Origin: Frankiales bacterium | GTDB lineage: Bacteria > Actinomycetota > Actinomycetes > Mycobacteriales > SCTD01 | Reading direction: 5' to 3' | NCBI GenBank assembly: GCA_025965475.1 | Contig: JAOPWV010000168.1 | Location: 1 to 56,456 of the forward strand | DNA length: 56,456 bases | Shown here: positions 16,925-26,291 of the stretch, piece after piece | How positions within the stretch are numbered: the first letter of the stretch is position 1 | Layout: every line of letters starts with the position of its first letter | Program-made: the position numbers and the translations under genes | Notes under the pieces: model-generated | Database searches by the model: none | What the model saw: only the letters and a program-made list of their open reading frames with translations | Told to the model about the DNA's origin: nothing

Positions 16925-17622
16925 GCGCACCGGCCCAGCGGAGCTCCCTGCACGTCGCCCGGCGAGGCGGCCCGGTGACAGCTGTCGTCTTCGACTTCGG
17001 CGGCCCGGTGATCCGGCTGCCCTTCGAGTTGCAGTCGCCCCTCGAACGGCGGTTGGGTCTGGAACCCGGCAGCCTCCGGTGGGGTGGTCCGTTCGACCCG
17101 GCGTCAGATCCGTCGTGGCAGGAAGTCCTGTCCGGCAGGGGTTCCGAGCGGGCGTACTGGGCCGACCGGGCCCGCGAGGTCGCGCCGTACATGGGCGGCG
17201 ACGGGATCCGCGACCTCTTCCAGGCGGTGTACGGCGGTACGCCGGCGCATCAGGTGGTCCGCGCCGAGGCCTTGCTCGCCCTCGCTGCCGCCCAGCGGGT
17301 CGGACTGCGCACGGCGGTGCTCACCAACGACATCGCGCACTTCCACCCGCAGTGGCACGAGACCATCTCGTTCCTGTCGCTGGTCGACGTCGTCGTGGAC
17401 GGCTCGCTGACCGGCGTACTCAAGCCCGATCCGGCCGCCTATCGGCTGGTGCTGGACGAGCTCGGTACCTGCCCGGAGCAGACCGTGTTCCTCGACGACC
17501 AGCCTGCGAACGTCGAGGGCGCGCGGGCGGTCGGCCTGCCGAGTGTGCTGTTCGACCTGACCGACGTGACCGGGAGCTATCAGGAGCTGGCCGCGCTGGC
17601 CGGCCTGCCCGCCGCCTTCTGA
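16921..17622 (+). CDS. HAD-family phosphatase (likely aryl-phosphate hydrolase)
   Basis: 233-aa haloacid-dehalogenase-fold hydrolase. Motif I is VFDFGGPV (nucleophile Asp; Gly replaces the second Asp, as in the YihX-like branch), motif II is LTND, motif III is LKPDP and motif IV is FLDDQPANVEGA. All catalytic positions expected for this branch are present. GTG 16921 overlaps the reductase stop (GTGA), and a start at GTG 16975 is possible because homology begins at VTAVVFDFGG. As last gene of the phosphotransferase operon it is the likely phosphatase that removes the phosphate after ring or side-chain oxidation, as CreD and HpeD do. Substrate inferred from context. Confidence 0.8.
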   Translation: MSAPAQRSSLHVARRGGPVTAVVFDFGGPVIRLPFELQSPLERRLGLEPGSLRWGGPFDPASDPSWQEVLSGRGSERAYWADRAREVAPYMGGDGIRDLFQAVYGGTPAHQVVRAEALLALAAAQRVGLRTAVLTNDIAHFHPQWHETISFLSLVDVVVDGSLTGVLKPDPAAYRLVLDELGTCPEQTVFLDDQPANVEGARAVGLPSVLFDLTDVTGSYQELAALAGLPAAF

Positions 17623-18428
17623 GCGTCGTCCGGTCGTGGTCGCGCCGGCTGCGCGGGGCCGGCGATGCGCAGGTCCGCCTCGATGCCGGCGGCGGCTTCG
17701 AGCAGTGGTGGCAGCAGTTGCTTGCGGATCGCCGCCAGGGGCGTCCGGCTCGCGTGCACCGAGATGTTCGCGGCCGCGATCACCTGTCCGTCCCGGTCGT
17801 GGATCGGCACCGCGACCGAACGCAGGCCCTCCTCCAGTTCCTGGTCGAGGATGGCCCAGCCCTGCCGTGCGACCCGCGCCAGTTCGACCCGCAGCACCTT
17901 CTCGTCGGTGACGGTGCGTGCGGTGTGCGGCCTCAGAACGGCCTCGGCGAAGTACCGGTCCAGCTGCTGGGCCTCCAGCCCACCCAGCAGTACCCGCCCC
18001 ATCGACGTCGCGTGCGCCGGGAACCGGGTCCCCACGTTGATGGCCACGGTCATGATGCGTGCCTTCGGGATGCGGGCCACGTAGACCACGTCGGTCCCGT
18101 CGAGGACCGAGACGGACGACGACTCCTGCACCTGGCTGACCAGGCGCTCGAGGTGCGGGGCGGCGACCTCCGGCAGCGTCTGGCTGGCCAGGTACACGTA
18201 GCCGAGCTCGAGCACCCGCGGCGTCAGTGAGAACAGCCGGCCGTCGGTGCGGGCGTAGTTCAGGTCCACGAGGGTCAGCAGGAACCGCCGGGCGGCGGCG
18301 CGGGTGAGTCCGGACTCGCGTGCCACGTCGCTGAGGCTGAGCTGGGGCCGCTCCGAGGAGAAGGCCTTGATGACGGCCAGGCCGCGTTCGAGCGACTGGA
18401 CGAAGTGCGGGCCCCGCTCGGCACCCAT
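17580..18428 (-). CDS. IclR-family regulator, PcaR-like
   Basis: 282-aa regulator resembling PcaR/PcaU. HTH about residues 20-75 (LSLSDVARESGLTRAAARRFLLTL), ligand domain about 85-255 (SSVSVLDGTDVVYVARIP, SMGRVLLGG). The start at 18428 has a GGGGAGG ribosome site. It is divergent from the 18639 ABC-importer/CoA-transferase operon (210-bp gap containing a promoter and a palindrome), and its 3' end overlaps the convergent HAD gene by 43 bp. Likely an activator or repressor of the downstream catabolic operon, with 3-oxoadipate or an aromatic acid as effector (known for the subfamily, inferred here). The C-terminal 20 residues are low-complexity Ala/Pro/Arg. Confidence 0.9.
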   Translation of the reverse strand: MGAERGPHFVQSLERGLAVIKAFSSERPQLSLSDVARESGLTRAAARRFLLTLVDLNYARTDGRLFSLTPRVLELGYVYLASQTLPEVAAPHLERLVSQVQESSSVSVLDGTDVVYVARIPKARIMTVAINVGTRFPAHATSMGRVLLGGLEAQQLDRYFAEAVLRPHTARTVTDEKVLRVELARVARQGWAILDQELEEGLRSVAVPIHDRDGQVIAAANISVHASRTPLAAIRKQLLPPLLEAAAGIEADLRIAGPAQPARPRPDDAQKAAGRPASAASS

Positions 18429-18510
18429 CCACGCCTCCCCATCGACGGCGCTCGTACGGCGCCCGCGCACTCTAGGTGACCGTGCCGTTGGCACCGGCTG
18501 CAACGGATCC

Positions 18511-18539
18511 TTGACACAGCCGTCGCGTATCACCATGGT
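18511..18539 (+). promoter_or_regulatory. Putative promoter of the importer/catabolic operon
   Basis: A perfect -35 hexamer TTGACA (18511-18516) with CATGGT 17 bp downstream (18534-18539) as a weak -10. The -35 match is good and rare in this GC-rich DNA. Transcription would start just before the palindrome at 18551-18568. Confidence 0.45.
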
Positions 18540-18550
18540 GTGGATCACTA

Positions 18551-18568
18551 TGCGGACACATGTTCGCA
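18551..18568. promoter_or_regulatory. Candidate operator TGCGGACACATGTTCGCA
   Basis: Imperfect 18-bp palindrome: 14 of 18 positions are symmetric (TGCG-N-ACA ... TGT-N-CGCA). It lies just past the candidate -10 and midway between the PcaR-like regulator and the operon. Size and position suit an IclR-family dimer site. Function inferred. Confidence 0.45.
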
Positions 18569-18638
18569 CAGCGCACATTACAGCAGATGCTGCGTGACGA
18601 ACAGGCCGGCGATTTCCCTCTCCGATCGGAGCCAGGAC

Positions 18639-20015
18639 ATGACCGACGACGTGCCCCTCAGCCCTGCCGACGACAGTGGCGCGCCGCCCCTGTTCTCCGA
18701 TGTCTCCCGCCGCAACGTGTTGCGTGGCGCGGCCGGTGGCGCGTTCGCGCTCGGCGCCGCCGGCGTGCTGTCCGCGTGCGGCGGTGGGCTCAAGGGGACC
18801 TCCAGCCCGGGAGCGGGAAGTAGCGCCGGCAATGGCCGGAAGAAGATCACCATCGGCTTCATCACGCCGCTGACGGGTCCGGTGGCCTCGTTCGCGGTCT
18901 CGGACCAGTTCGTGATCGACACCATCCGCAAGACGCAGAAGTTCTCCGGCGGCATCACGTCGGGCGCGAAGACGTACGACGTCGAGATCGTCGTCAAGGA
19001 CAGCCAGTCCGACCCGAACCGCGCGACCCAGGTCGCCCGCGAGCTGATCAGTCAGAACAACGTCGACATGATTCTCGTGACCTCCACGCCCGAGGTGACC
19101 AACCCGGTGGCCACGGTCTGCGAGGCGCAGGCGGTGCCGTGCGTGTCGACGATCGTTCCCTGGGAGGCCTGGTACTTCGGCCGGGGCGCCAAGCCGGGCA
19201 GCGAGTTCCAGTACACGACGATGTTCTTCTTCGGCATCGGCGAGTTCGGCGAGTGCTTCATTCCGATGTGGAACCGCATCTCGAACGACAAGACTGTCGC
19301 GCTGATGTACCCGAACGACGTGGACGGCAACGCGTTCCGGAAGGCGTTCCCGCCGTTGATGCAGAAGGCCGGGTACAAGACCGTCGACGGCGGGGCCTAC
19401 ACCGACGGCACGACCGACTACAGCGCGATGATCGCCACGTTCAAGTCCGCCGGCGCCGACATCTACTCCAACGCCCCGATCCCGCCGGACTTCAACACGT
19501 TCTGGAAGCAGGCGTTCCAACAGGGCTACCGGCCCAAGCTCGCCACCGTCGCCAAGGTCCTGCTCTTCCCGTCGGACGTCGAGGCGCTCGGCCCCCTCGC
19601 GGAGAACGTCGCCACTGACGCCTGGTGGACCCCGCACCACCCGTTCTCCTCGTCTCTCGACGGGACGACCTCGAAGGGCATCGCCGACGCGTTCCAGAAG
19701 GCCACCGGCAAGCAGTGGCTGCAGTCGATCGGGACGTCGTACGCGCTGTTCGAGGTGGCGCACAACGCGTTCAGCTCGGTCGACGACCCGCACGACCGCA
19801 AGGCCGTCGCGGCGGCGCTGCGCGGGATGAAGTACACCGGCATCTGTGGTCAGCTCGACTTCACCGCGGGCCCTGTGCCCGGCGTCGCCATCATCAAGCC
19901 GGTCGGTGTGCAGTGGAAGAAGGGCAAGGACTTCCCGTACAGCCTCGAGGTCGTGGACAACTCGGCGAACAAGGCGGTCCCGTTGACCGCGGACCTGAAG
20001 CCGACCCGCGCCTGA
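18639..20015 (+). CDS. ABC importer substrate-binding lipoprotein (branched-chain-amino-acid type)
   Basis: 458-aa periplasmic-binding-fold protein, Peripla_BP_6 (LivJ/LivK) type. It has a twin-arginine-like leader (SRRNVLRGAAGGAFALG) and a lipobox LSAC followed by Gly residues, so it should be exported and lipid-anchored outside the membrane. Core motifs: ITIGFITPLTGPVASF and NNVDMILVTSTPEVT. In actinobacterial aromatic clusters this family often binds aromatic acids, which fits the neighbouring genes. The start at ATG 18639 is supported by GGAG-like CCAGGAC upstream and by the complete signal peptide. First gene of the operon; stop overlaps the next start (TGATG). Confidence 0.88.
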   Translation: MTDDVPLSPADDSGAPPLFSDVSRRNVLRGAAGGAFALGAAGVLSACGGGLKGTSSPGAGSSAGNGRKKITIGFITPLTGPVASFAVSDQFVIDTIRKTQKFSGGITSGAKTYDVEIVVKDSQSDPNRATQVARELISQNNVDMILVTSTPEVTNPVATVCEAQAVPCVSTIVPWEAWYFGRGAKPGSEFQYTTMFFFGIGEFGECFIPMWNRISNDKTVALMYPNDVDGNAFRKAFPPLMQKAGYKTVDGGAYTDGTTDYSAMIATFKSAGADIYSNAPIPPDFNTFWKQAFQQGYRPKLATVAKVLLFPSDVEALGPLAENVATDAWWTPHHPFSSSLDGTTSKGIADAFQKATGKQWLQSIGTSYALFEVAHNAFSSVDDPHDRKAVAAALRGMKYTGICGQLDFTAGPVPGVAIIKPVGVQWKKGKDFPYSLEVVDNSANKAVPLTADLKPTRA

Positions 20016-20767
20016 TGCCTGTGCCCATCCTGCTGGAGCTGGACCGCGTCTCCAAGAGGTTCGGGCAGGTCGTCATCGCCGACGACCTGTCCCTGACGCT
20101 CGAGGCCGGCTCGACGCTGGGCGTCGTCGGGCCCAACGGGGCAGGCAAGTCGACCCTGTTCGGGATGGTCTCCGGCGACGTGGCACCCGGCTCCGGCGAG
20201 GTGCGCTTCGCCGGACGCTCGCTGCACCGGGTGGACGCGGCGGCGCGGTGCCGGCTGGGCATCGGTCGGACCTATCAGGTGCCGCGGCCGTTCGTCGGGA
20301 TGACGGTGTTCGAGAACACTCTTGTCGCCGCCCAGCAGGGCGGGCGGCTGCACCGGCAGGCCGCCACCGACCGGGTTCTCGACGTGTTGTCGGAGACCGG
20401 ACTGCTGGCGTCGGCCAACACCCCTGCCGGACGGTTGGGGCTGCTGGCCCGCAAGCGCCTCGAGGTGGCCCGGGCTCTGGCGACCGGGCCCAAGCTCCTC
20501 CTCCTCGACGAGGTCGCCGGTGGCCTGACTGAGCCCGAGGTCGTCGAGCTCGTCGGGATCATCCGCGCGGTCAATGCGCGTGGCGTGGCGGTGGTGTGGA
20601 TCGAGCACGTCGTGCGCGCCCTGCTGTCGACGGTCGACCGGCTGATCTGCCTCGCGGGCGGTGCGGTGATCGGTGACGGCCGGCCCGAGGACGTGCTCGC
20701 GCTGCCCCAGGTCCGGCAGATCTACCTCGGTTCGGCCGGCAGTGGACCTGGCGGTCCGGAACTGTGA
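20015..20767 (+). CDS. ABC importer ATPase, LivG-like
   Basis: 250-aa cytosolic ATPase. Walker A GPNGAGKSTL (about residues 36-45), Walker B LLLLDEVAGGL (about 160). The signature region reads LLARKRLEVARAL instead of LSGGQ; this variant is common in LivG of this transporter class. The ATG at 20015 shares a base with the previous TGA. Works with the LivF-like protein next to it and the two permeases to import one solute. Confidence 0.9.
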   Translation: MPVPILLELDRVSKRFGQVVIADDLSLTLEAGSTLGVVGPNGAGKSTLFGMVSGDVAPGSGEVRFAGRSLHRVDAAARCRLGIGRTYQVPRPFVGMTVFENTLVAAQQGGRLHRQAATDRVLDVLSETGLLASANTPAGRLGLLARKRLEVARALATGPKLLLLDEVAGGLTEPEVVELVGIIRAVNARGVAVVWIEHVVRALLSTVDRLICLAGGAVIGDGRPEDVLALPQVRQIYLGSAGSGPGGPEL

Positions 20768-21486
20768 CCGCCGTACCCGCCCTCGAGGTCCGGGCTCTCA
20801 CCGCCCGGCACGGTCAGCTCACGGCTGTGGACGGCGTGGGCTTCTCCGTGCCCGCCGGCTCGGTCTTCGCCCTGGTCGGCGCCAACGGCGCCGGCAAGTC
20901 CACCTTGTTGCGGACGATCGCCGGGCTGCACCGGCCCGTTGCCGGATCGGTCCACCTGCACGGCGACGACGTGACGGCCACCGGCCCGGAGCGGCGGGTG
21001 GGCCGCGGGCTGGTGCTGGTGCCGGAGGGGCGCCGGCTGTTCCCTTCGCTCAGCGTCCACGAGAACCTCCGGGTGGGCCTGGCCCGCAGGCGTCCCGGAC
21101 AGTGGGACATCGACCGGGTGCTCGACCTGTTCCCGTGGATGAAGGAGCGCCGCAACCAGCCGGCCGGACAGCTCTCCGGCGGTGAGCAGCAGGCCGTCGC
21201 GATCGGGCGTGCGCTCGTGGCCAATCCGAGCGTCCTGCTGCTGGACGAGATCTCCCTGGGCCTCGCGCCGGTCGTCGTGCAGCGCATCTACGGGCTGCTG
21301 CCCGCTCTGCTGACGACCGGCATGACGGTGGTGCTCGTCGAGCAGGACGTCAGCCAGGCGCTGGCCGTCGCCGACCAGGTGCAGTGCCTGCTGGAGGGAC
21401 GGACCGTGCTGGACGGGGTGCCGGCGCAGCTCACCGGCCCGCAGATCGAGGCCGCCTACTTCGGACTGGCAGGTGCGGGGCGATGA
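20764..21486 (+). CDS. ABC importer ATPase, LivF-like
   Basis: 240-aa ATPase. Walker A GANGAGKSTLL (about residues 40-50), signature LSGGEQQAVAIGRAL (about 140-154), Walker B LLLDEISLGL (about 163). GTG 20764 overlaps the previous stop (GTGA) and the next gene starts inside its stop (ATGA). Second ATPase of the importer. Confidence 0.9.
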   Translation: MTAVPALEVRALTARHGQLTAVDGVGFSVPAGSVFALVGANGAGKSTLLRTIAGLHRPVAGSVHLHGDDVTATGPERRVGRGLVLVPEGRRLFPSLSVHENLRVGLARRRPGQWDIDRVLDLFPWMKERRNQPAGQLSGGEQQAVAIGRALVANPSVLLLDEISLGLAPVVVQRIYGLLPALLTTGMTVVLVEQDVSQALAVADQVQCLLEGRTVLDGVPAQLTGPQIEAAYFGLAGAGR

Positions 21487-22352
21487 ACTGGGTCAACGCT
21501 GTCGTCCAAGGGCTGCTGCTCGGGGGCCTTTTCGCGCTGTTCGCCTGCGGTTTGTCGCTGCTGTTCGGTGTGGTCGGCGTCATCAACCTGGCGCATGGCG
21601 ACTTCGCCGTCCTGGGCGCGTACGTCGCGGTCCTGCTGCTGCCCAGCACGGCCACCAACGCGCTGTGGGCGCTGCTGTTCGTCCCGCCGCTGTTCGGCTT
21701 CTTCGGCTACCTCCTCCAGCGGACCCTGCTGCAGCGAAGCCTGGAGATCAGTCCGCTGACCACGCTGCTCGTCACGTTCGGGTTGTCGGTCGTCGTCCAG
21801 AACGGGCTGCTCGAGGCCTTCTCGGCCGACAGCCACTCGTTCAACGTCGGCTCCCTCGTGACCAGCTCGTTCAAGGTCGATGAACAGTTGCAGGTGTCGT
21901 ACCTGCGCCTGGGCGTGCTGCTCGTGGCGATCGCGGTGCTCAGCGTCCTGTCGCTGTTCCTCGCCCGGTCGCGGACCGGCATCCAGATCCGCGCCGTCGC
22001 GGACGACCGCGAGGCCGCGCAGATGTCGGGTGTGAACACCCGGCACATCGTCGGCGTCGCCGCAGCCATCGCCTTCGCCACGGTCGCGCTGGCCGGGCTG
22101 GCGTACGGGATGACCGCGCAGTTCGCGCCGTACAGCGGCAGCGCGTTGCTGCTGTTCGCCTTCGAGGCAGTCGTGATCGGCGGCATCGGCTCGCTGTGGG
22201 GGACCCTCGGCGGCGGACTGATCCTCGGCCTGGCCCAGTCGATCGGCTTCCAGATCGACCCGAGCCTCGGGGTGCTGGCCGGGCACCTGGTGTTCCTCGG
22301 GGTCCTCGCCTTCCGGCCCACCGGGCTCGTGCCGGCCAGGGCGGCGGCATGA
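21483..22352 (+). CDS. ABC importer permease, LivH-like
   Basis: 289-aa integral membrane protein with about eight hydrophobic helices. The start MNWVNAVVQGLLLGGLFALFA and the motif INLAHGDFAVLGAY are typical of LivH. The cytoplasmic EAA-like loop is SGVNTRHIVGVAAAIAFATVA (about residue 185-205). ATG 21483 overlaps the LivF stop. Forms the channel with the LivM-like protein. Confidence 0.88.
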   Translation: MNWVNAVVQGLLLGGLFALFACGLSLLFGVVGVINLAHGDFAVLGAYVAVLLLPSTATNALWALLFVPPLFGFFGYLLQRTLLQRSLEISPLTTLLVTFGLSVVVQNGLLEAFSADSHSFNVGSLVTSSFKVDEQLQVSYLRLGVLLVAIAVLSVLSLFLARSRTGIQIRAVADDREAAQMSGVNTRHIVGVAAAIAFATVALAGLAYGMTAQFAPYSGSALLLFAFEAVVIGGIGSLWGTLGGGLILGLAQSIGFQIDPSLGVLAGHLVFLGVLAFRPTGLVPARAAA

Positions 22353-23407
22353 CCGCGCCGACCGGTGCGTCCACCGGCTACCGCGTCCGGCGGTTGCGGC
22401 GGTCTGCGCTGTGGACCGCCCTGCCGTCGGCCGGGGTCGTCGCGCTGCTGGCGTACGTCCCGTACGTGCTGGAGCGCAAGGTCACCGACACCCTCGTCGA
22501 CTTCTTCATCCTGCTCGTGCTCGCCACCACCTGGAACATGCTGGCCGGGTTCGCCGGGTTGGTGTCCGTCGGGCAGCAGGCCTACATCGGGGTCGGCGCC
22601 TACGCGGTCCTCGTCCTCGCCCAGCAGGGGGTGAACCCGTTCGCGGCCATCCCGCTGGCCGCGCTGGTCTGTGCCGCGGTCTCGCTGCCCGTCTCCTGGC
22701 TGGTGTTCCGGTTGCGGGGCGGCTACTTCGCAATCGGCACCTGGGTGGTGGCCGAGGTGTTCGCACTGCTGGTGATCCGGTTCGAGTCGCTGGGCGGCGG
22801 CACGGGCGCCAACCTGCCGGGCCTGGACGGCTTCGACGCGGTGCTGCTCGGTGCCATGACGTACTGGGCGGCGCTGTCGGTGGCGGTCCTCACGCTGCTC
22901 GGCGCGTACCTCCTGCTCCGCAGCCGGACCGGGCTCGCCCTGACGGCCGTACGCGACAACGAGTTGGCCGCCCGGAGCGTCGGGGTGCGGGTGCCGCGGG
23001 CCAAGCGAATGGTCTACCTCGCGGCGGCCGCCGGGGCCGGTGCGGCCGGTGCGGTACTCGTCATCACCCAGCTCAACGTCCAGCCGGGCAACGTGTTCAG
23101 CGTCAAGTGGTCGGCGTACATGGTCTTCGTCGTGCTGATCGGTGGTGTCGGCTCGTTGGAGGGGCCGATTCTCGGGGCCATCGTCTTCTTCGTCCTGCAG
23201 CGCGCGCTGGCGGACTACGGCGCCTGGTACCTCATCGTCCTGGGCGCGGTCGCGGTCGTCATGGCGGTCTGGGTGCGCCGCGGACTGTGGGGTCTGCTCG
23301 AGCGTTTCGACGTGCGGGTCTTCCCGACCGGTTTCTGGCTGCAGGCACCCGGCGGTGACGTCGCCCGCCCACCCAGGGACGACCCGCCGCCGGCCCCCCG
23401 GCACTGA
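22349..23407 (+). CDS. ABC importer permease, LivM-like
   Basis: 352-aa membrane protein with about ten hydrophobic helices. Motifs [21 protein letters not shown] and the loop [22 protein letters not shown] are characteristic of LivM. The last 40 residues are a cytosolic Pro/Arg-rich tail. Overlaps the LivH stop by ATGA; the CoA-transferase genes follow after 29 bp, so co-transcription continues. Confidence 0.88.
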   Translation: MTAPTGASTGYRVRRLRRSALWTALPSAGVVALLAYVPYVLERKVTDTLVDFFILLVLATTWNMLAGFAGLVSVGQQAYIGVGAYAVLVLAQQGVNPFAAIPLAALVCAAVSLPVSWLVFRLRGGYFAIGTWVVAEVFALLVIRFESLGGGTGANLPGLDGFDAVLLGAMTYWAALSVAVLTLLGAYLLLRSRTGLALTAVRDNELAARSVGVRVPRAKRMVYLAAAAGAGAAGAVLVITQLNVQPGNVFSVKWSAYMVFVVLIGGVGSLEGPILGAIVFFVLQRALADYGAWYLIVLGAVAVVMAVWVRRGLWGLLERFDVRVFPTGFWLQAPGGDVARPPRDDPPPAPRH

Positions 23408-23436
23408 CACCCGTTCGTCGAACCCGGAGAGGAAGC

Positions 23437-24192
23437 GTGCAGGTGCTCGACAAGACCATCCCCAGCGCGGCGGAGGCCGTGGCCGACGTGCCGGCCGGCG
23501 CGTCGCTCGCGGTGGGGGGGTTCGGGCTGTCCGGGGTGCCGATCACGCTGATCGAGGCGCTGCTCGCGGGTACGGCCACCGACCTCGAGATCGTCAGCAA
23601 CAACTGCGGGGTCGACGGCTGGGGGCTGGGGCTGCTGCTCGCCGCCGGGCGCATCCGCCGGGTACTCGGCTCGTACGTCGGCGAGAACAAGGAGTTCGCC
23701 CGCCAGTTCCTCGATGGGGAGCTGGAGGTCGAACTGATGCCCCAGGGGAGCCTGGCGGAGCGCCTGCGCGCCGGCGGCGCCGGCATCCCGGCCTTCTACA
23801 CGCCGGCGGGGGTGGGCACCCAGATCGCGGATGGCGGGGTCCCGCAACGCTACGACGGCAACGCCGGCATCCTGCTGGCCTCGTCGCCGAAGGAGGTGCG
23901 CTCCTTCGACGGCCGGGACTACGTGCTGGAGCGCGGCATCGTCACCGACGTGGCCCTCGTCCATGCCTGGCGGGGCGACCGGGTGGGCAACCTCGTCTAT
24001 CGCAAGTCCGCGCAGAACTTCAACCCGCTCTGTGCGGCCGCCGGTCGGCTCACGATCGCCGAGGTGGAGGAGCTCGTCGAGCCGGGGGAGCTCGACCCCG
24101 CGCACGTGCACACGCCGGGGATCCACGTGCAGCGCGTCGTACACGTCGCGGATGCGGAGAAGCGGGTGGAGAAGGCGATGGTGCGCCCATGA
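23437..24192 (+). CDS. pcaI: 3-oxoacid CoA-transferase subunit A (PcaI-like)
   Basis: 251-aa alpha subunit of a class I CoA-transferase. The N-terminal block has [23 protein letters not shown] (family fingerprint, about residues 20-42), followed by [14 protein letters not shown]. The partner B gene overlaps by ATGA. In the beta-ketoadipate pathway this pair transfers CoA from succinyl-CoA to 3-oxoadipate; acetoacetate as substrate (ScoAB) cannot be excluded by sequence alone. Context (intradiol dioxygenase in the same operon, PcaR-like regulator) favours 3-oxoadipate. GTG 23437 is preceded by GGAGAGGAAG. Confidence 0.85.
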   Translation: MQVLDKTIPSAAEAVADVPAGASLAVGGFGLSGVPITLIEALLAGTATDLEIVSNNCGVDGWGLGLLLAAGRIRRVLGSYVGENKEFARQFLDGELEVELMPQGSLAERLRAGGAGIPAFYTPAGVGTQIADGGVPQRYDGNAGILLASSPKEVRSFDGRDYVLERGIVTDVALVHAWRGDRVGNLVYRKSAQNFNPLCAAAGRLTIAEVEELVEPGELDPAHVHTPGIHVQRVVHVADAEKRVEKAMVRP

Positions 24193-24842
24193 CCCTGTCC
24201 AGGGCGGACCTCGCCGAGCGGGTGGCCCTTGAGCTGCGGGACGGGCAGTACGTCAACCTCGGCATCGGCCTGCCGACGCTGATCCCGAACCACCTGCCCC
24301 CGGACGTCTCCCTCGTGCTGCACAGCGAGAACGGGATCCTCGCGGTCGGGCCGTACCCGAACCGCGACGAGCTGGACCCGGATCTGATCAACGCGGGCAA
24401 GGAGACGGTGACCGTCCTGCCCGGCGCCAGCTTCTTCGACTCCGCGGCCTCCTTCGGGATGATCCGCGGCGGCCATGTCGATGTCGCGGTGCTCGGCGCG
24501 ATGCAGGTGAGCGCCCGCGGGGACCTCGCGAACTGGATGATCCCGGGGAAGATGGTCAAGGGCATGGGCGGCGCGATGGACCTCGTCCACGGCGCCAAGA
24601 GGGTCATCGTGATGATGGAGCACGTCGCCCGGGACGGGTCGCCGAAACTGCTGGAGCGGTGCACCCTGCCGTTGACGGGCGCCGCCTGTGTCGACCGGGT
24701 CATCACGGACCTGGCCGTCATCGACATCACGCCGTTCGGCCTGGTCCTGCGCGAGACGGCACCCGGGGTGACGGCCGCCGAGGTCCGCGCGGCCACCGCG
24801 GCCGAGCTGACGGACGCGACACGGCCGCCGGTGCTGCCGTGA
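24189..24842 (+). CDS. pcaJ: 3-oxoacid CoA-transferase subunit B (PcaJ-like)
   Basis: 217-aa beta subunit. The catalytic Glu is in [13 protein letters not shown] (about residue 50), which forms the enzyme-CoA thioester in this family. Also typical are [13 protein letters not shown] and the end [27 protein letters not shown]. Full length for the family. Overlaps subunit A by ATGA and the amidase by GTGA. Confidence 0.87.
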   Translation: MTLSRADLAERVALELRDGQYVNLGIGLPTLIPNHLPPDVSLVLHSENGILAVGPYPNRDELDPDLINAGKETVTVLPGASFFDSAASFGMIRGGHVDVAVLGAMQVSARGDLANWMIPGKMVKGMGGAMDLVHGAKRVIVMMEHVARDGSPKLLERCTLPLTGAACVDRVITDLAVIDITPFGLVLRETAPGVTAAEVRAATAAELTDATRPPVLP

Positions 24843-26239
24843 CGGTGGCGAGCACGCGGCTCGACGGGCTGACCGCGCTGACGCTGACCGAGGTCGCCGG
24901 GCAGATCGCGAGCGGCGCGCTGTCGCCCATCGAGATCACGGACGCCTACCTGGCGCGCATCGACCAGGTCGAGCCGCAGGTGAACGCCTACGTCACGGTG
25001 TGCCACGAGCGGGCGAGGGCGGATGCCCGGCGCGCCGTCGAGGAGCGGGCGCGGGGCCTGGACCGCGGACCGCTGCACGGCGTCCCGCTGGGCATCAAGG
25101 ACCTGTTCGACACGGCAGGGGTTCGTACGACGGCCGGCTCGGGCCTGCGCAGGGACACCGTCCCGGCCCGTGACTCCGCGGTCGCGGCGCGCCTGCGTGC
25201 GGCCGGTTCCGTGTTGCTGGGCAAGCACGGGATGCATGAGCTCGCGTGGGGCGGCACCAGCGACAACCCTCACTTCGGGGCCGTCCGCAACCCGCACGAC
25301 CCGGCGCGCATCCCGGGCGGCTCGTCCGGTGGCTCGGCGGCGTCGGTGGTGGCGGGGACCGCGGTGGCGAGCGTCGGGACCGACACCTGCGGGAGCGTCC
25401 GCATCCCGGCCGCGCTGAGCGGCTGCGTGGGACTCAAACCGACGTACGGGCGGGTGAGCATGGCCGGCGCGGTGCCGCTCTCGGTGTCGCTCGACCACGC
25501 CGGGCCGATCACCCGCACGGTCGCGGATGCCGCGCTGCTGCTGGGGGTGCTCGCCGGACCGGACCCGGACGACCCGCGCACCCTGCACGAGCCGGTGCCA
25601 GACCTGCTCGGCCCGCTCGACGGGGAGGTCCGGGGACTGCGGATCGGCCGGCTGCGCGGCTGGTTCGAGCAGGTGCTCGACCCGGAGACAGGAGCCGCCC
25701 TCGACCGGGTCGCGGAGGTCCTGCGGGAGCTCGGCTGTCAGGTCATCGACCTCGTCGCACCCGATCCCGGTCCCGTCGTCGACCTGGTGTTCCGCCTGGT
25801 GGCGGCCGAGGCGGAGCCGGTCCACCGGGACCAGTTCGCCACGCGGCCGGAGGGCTTCGGTGAGGATCTCCGGCTGCACCTGTCGCGCCCGGCTCCTACG
25901 TCGGCGGAACTGGCCGAGGCGCGTGCGGTGCTGGCGGTCACGACCGACTGGTTGGACGCCGCCCTGCGCGAGGTGGACCTGCTGACCAGTGCCACCGTGC
26001 CCGCACCGGCCCCGCAGATCGGCGAGATGTCACTGCGGCTGGCTGATCAGGAGCTCCACGTCGAGTGGGTGCTCACCCGGCTGACGTCGATCTTCGACGT
26101 CGCAGGCCTGCCCGCGCTGTCCGTCCCCTGCGGCCGGTCCGCGCGCGGCCTGCCGCTGGGCCTGCAGGTGATCGGCCGGCGCCTCGACGAGGTCACGGTG
26201 CTCCGCCTCGGGCACGCGTACGAGACCGCTGGTGCGTGA
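24839..26239 (+). CDS. Amidase-signature hydrolase
   Basis: 466-aa amidase of the GatA/AtzE class. The Ser-cisSer-Lys triad is intact: Lys in [10 protein letters not shown] (about residue 86), cis-Ser in [10 protein letters not shown] (about 161) and nucleophile Ser in [12 protein letters not shown] (about 185). It hydrolyses an amide to acid and ammonia; the substrate is not evident. In an aromatic operon it may release an aromatic acid from its amide. GTG 24839 overlaps the CoA-transferase stop. Confidence 0.82.
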   Translation: MTVASTRLDGLTALTLTEVAGQIASGALSPIEITDAYLARIDQVEPQVNAYVTVCHERARADARRAVEERARGLDRGPLHGVPLGIKDLFDTAGVRTTAGSGLRRDTVPARDSAVAARLRAAGSVLLGKHGMHELAWGGTSDNPHFGAVRNPHDPARIPGGSSGGSAASVVAGTAVASVGTDTCGSVRIPAALSGCVGLKPTYGRVSMAGAVPLSVSLDHAGPITRTVADAALLLGVLAGPDPDDPRTLHEPVPDLLGPLDGEVRGLRIGRLRGWFEQVLDPETGAALDRVAEVLRELGCQVIDLVAPDPGPVVDLVFRLVAAEAEPVHRDQFATRPEGFGEDLRLHLSRPAPTSAELAEARAVLAVTTDWLDAALREVDLLTSATVPAPAPQIGEMSLRLADQELHVEWVLTRLTSIFDVAGLPALSVPCGRSARGLPLGLQVIGRRLDEVTVLRLGHAYETAGA

Positions 26240-26291
26240 TCGTTCTACCGTGCTCCCACCGCCACCTCCCGACACCACGTACGGAGGCACC

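Noticed and set aside
16921-17622. Loss of the second Asp in HAD motif I as evidence for an inactive phosphatase
   Set aside because: FDFGG and FDLGN forms occur in active members such as the YihX branch; the other three motifs are intact.
20015-20767. Missing LSGGQ signature in the LivG-like ATPase as an inactivating change
   Set aside because: The LLxRKRLExARAL form is a normal variant in this subfamily, and Walker A and B are intact.
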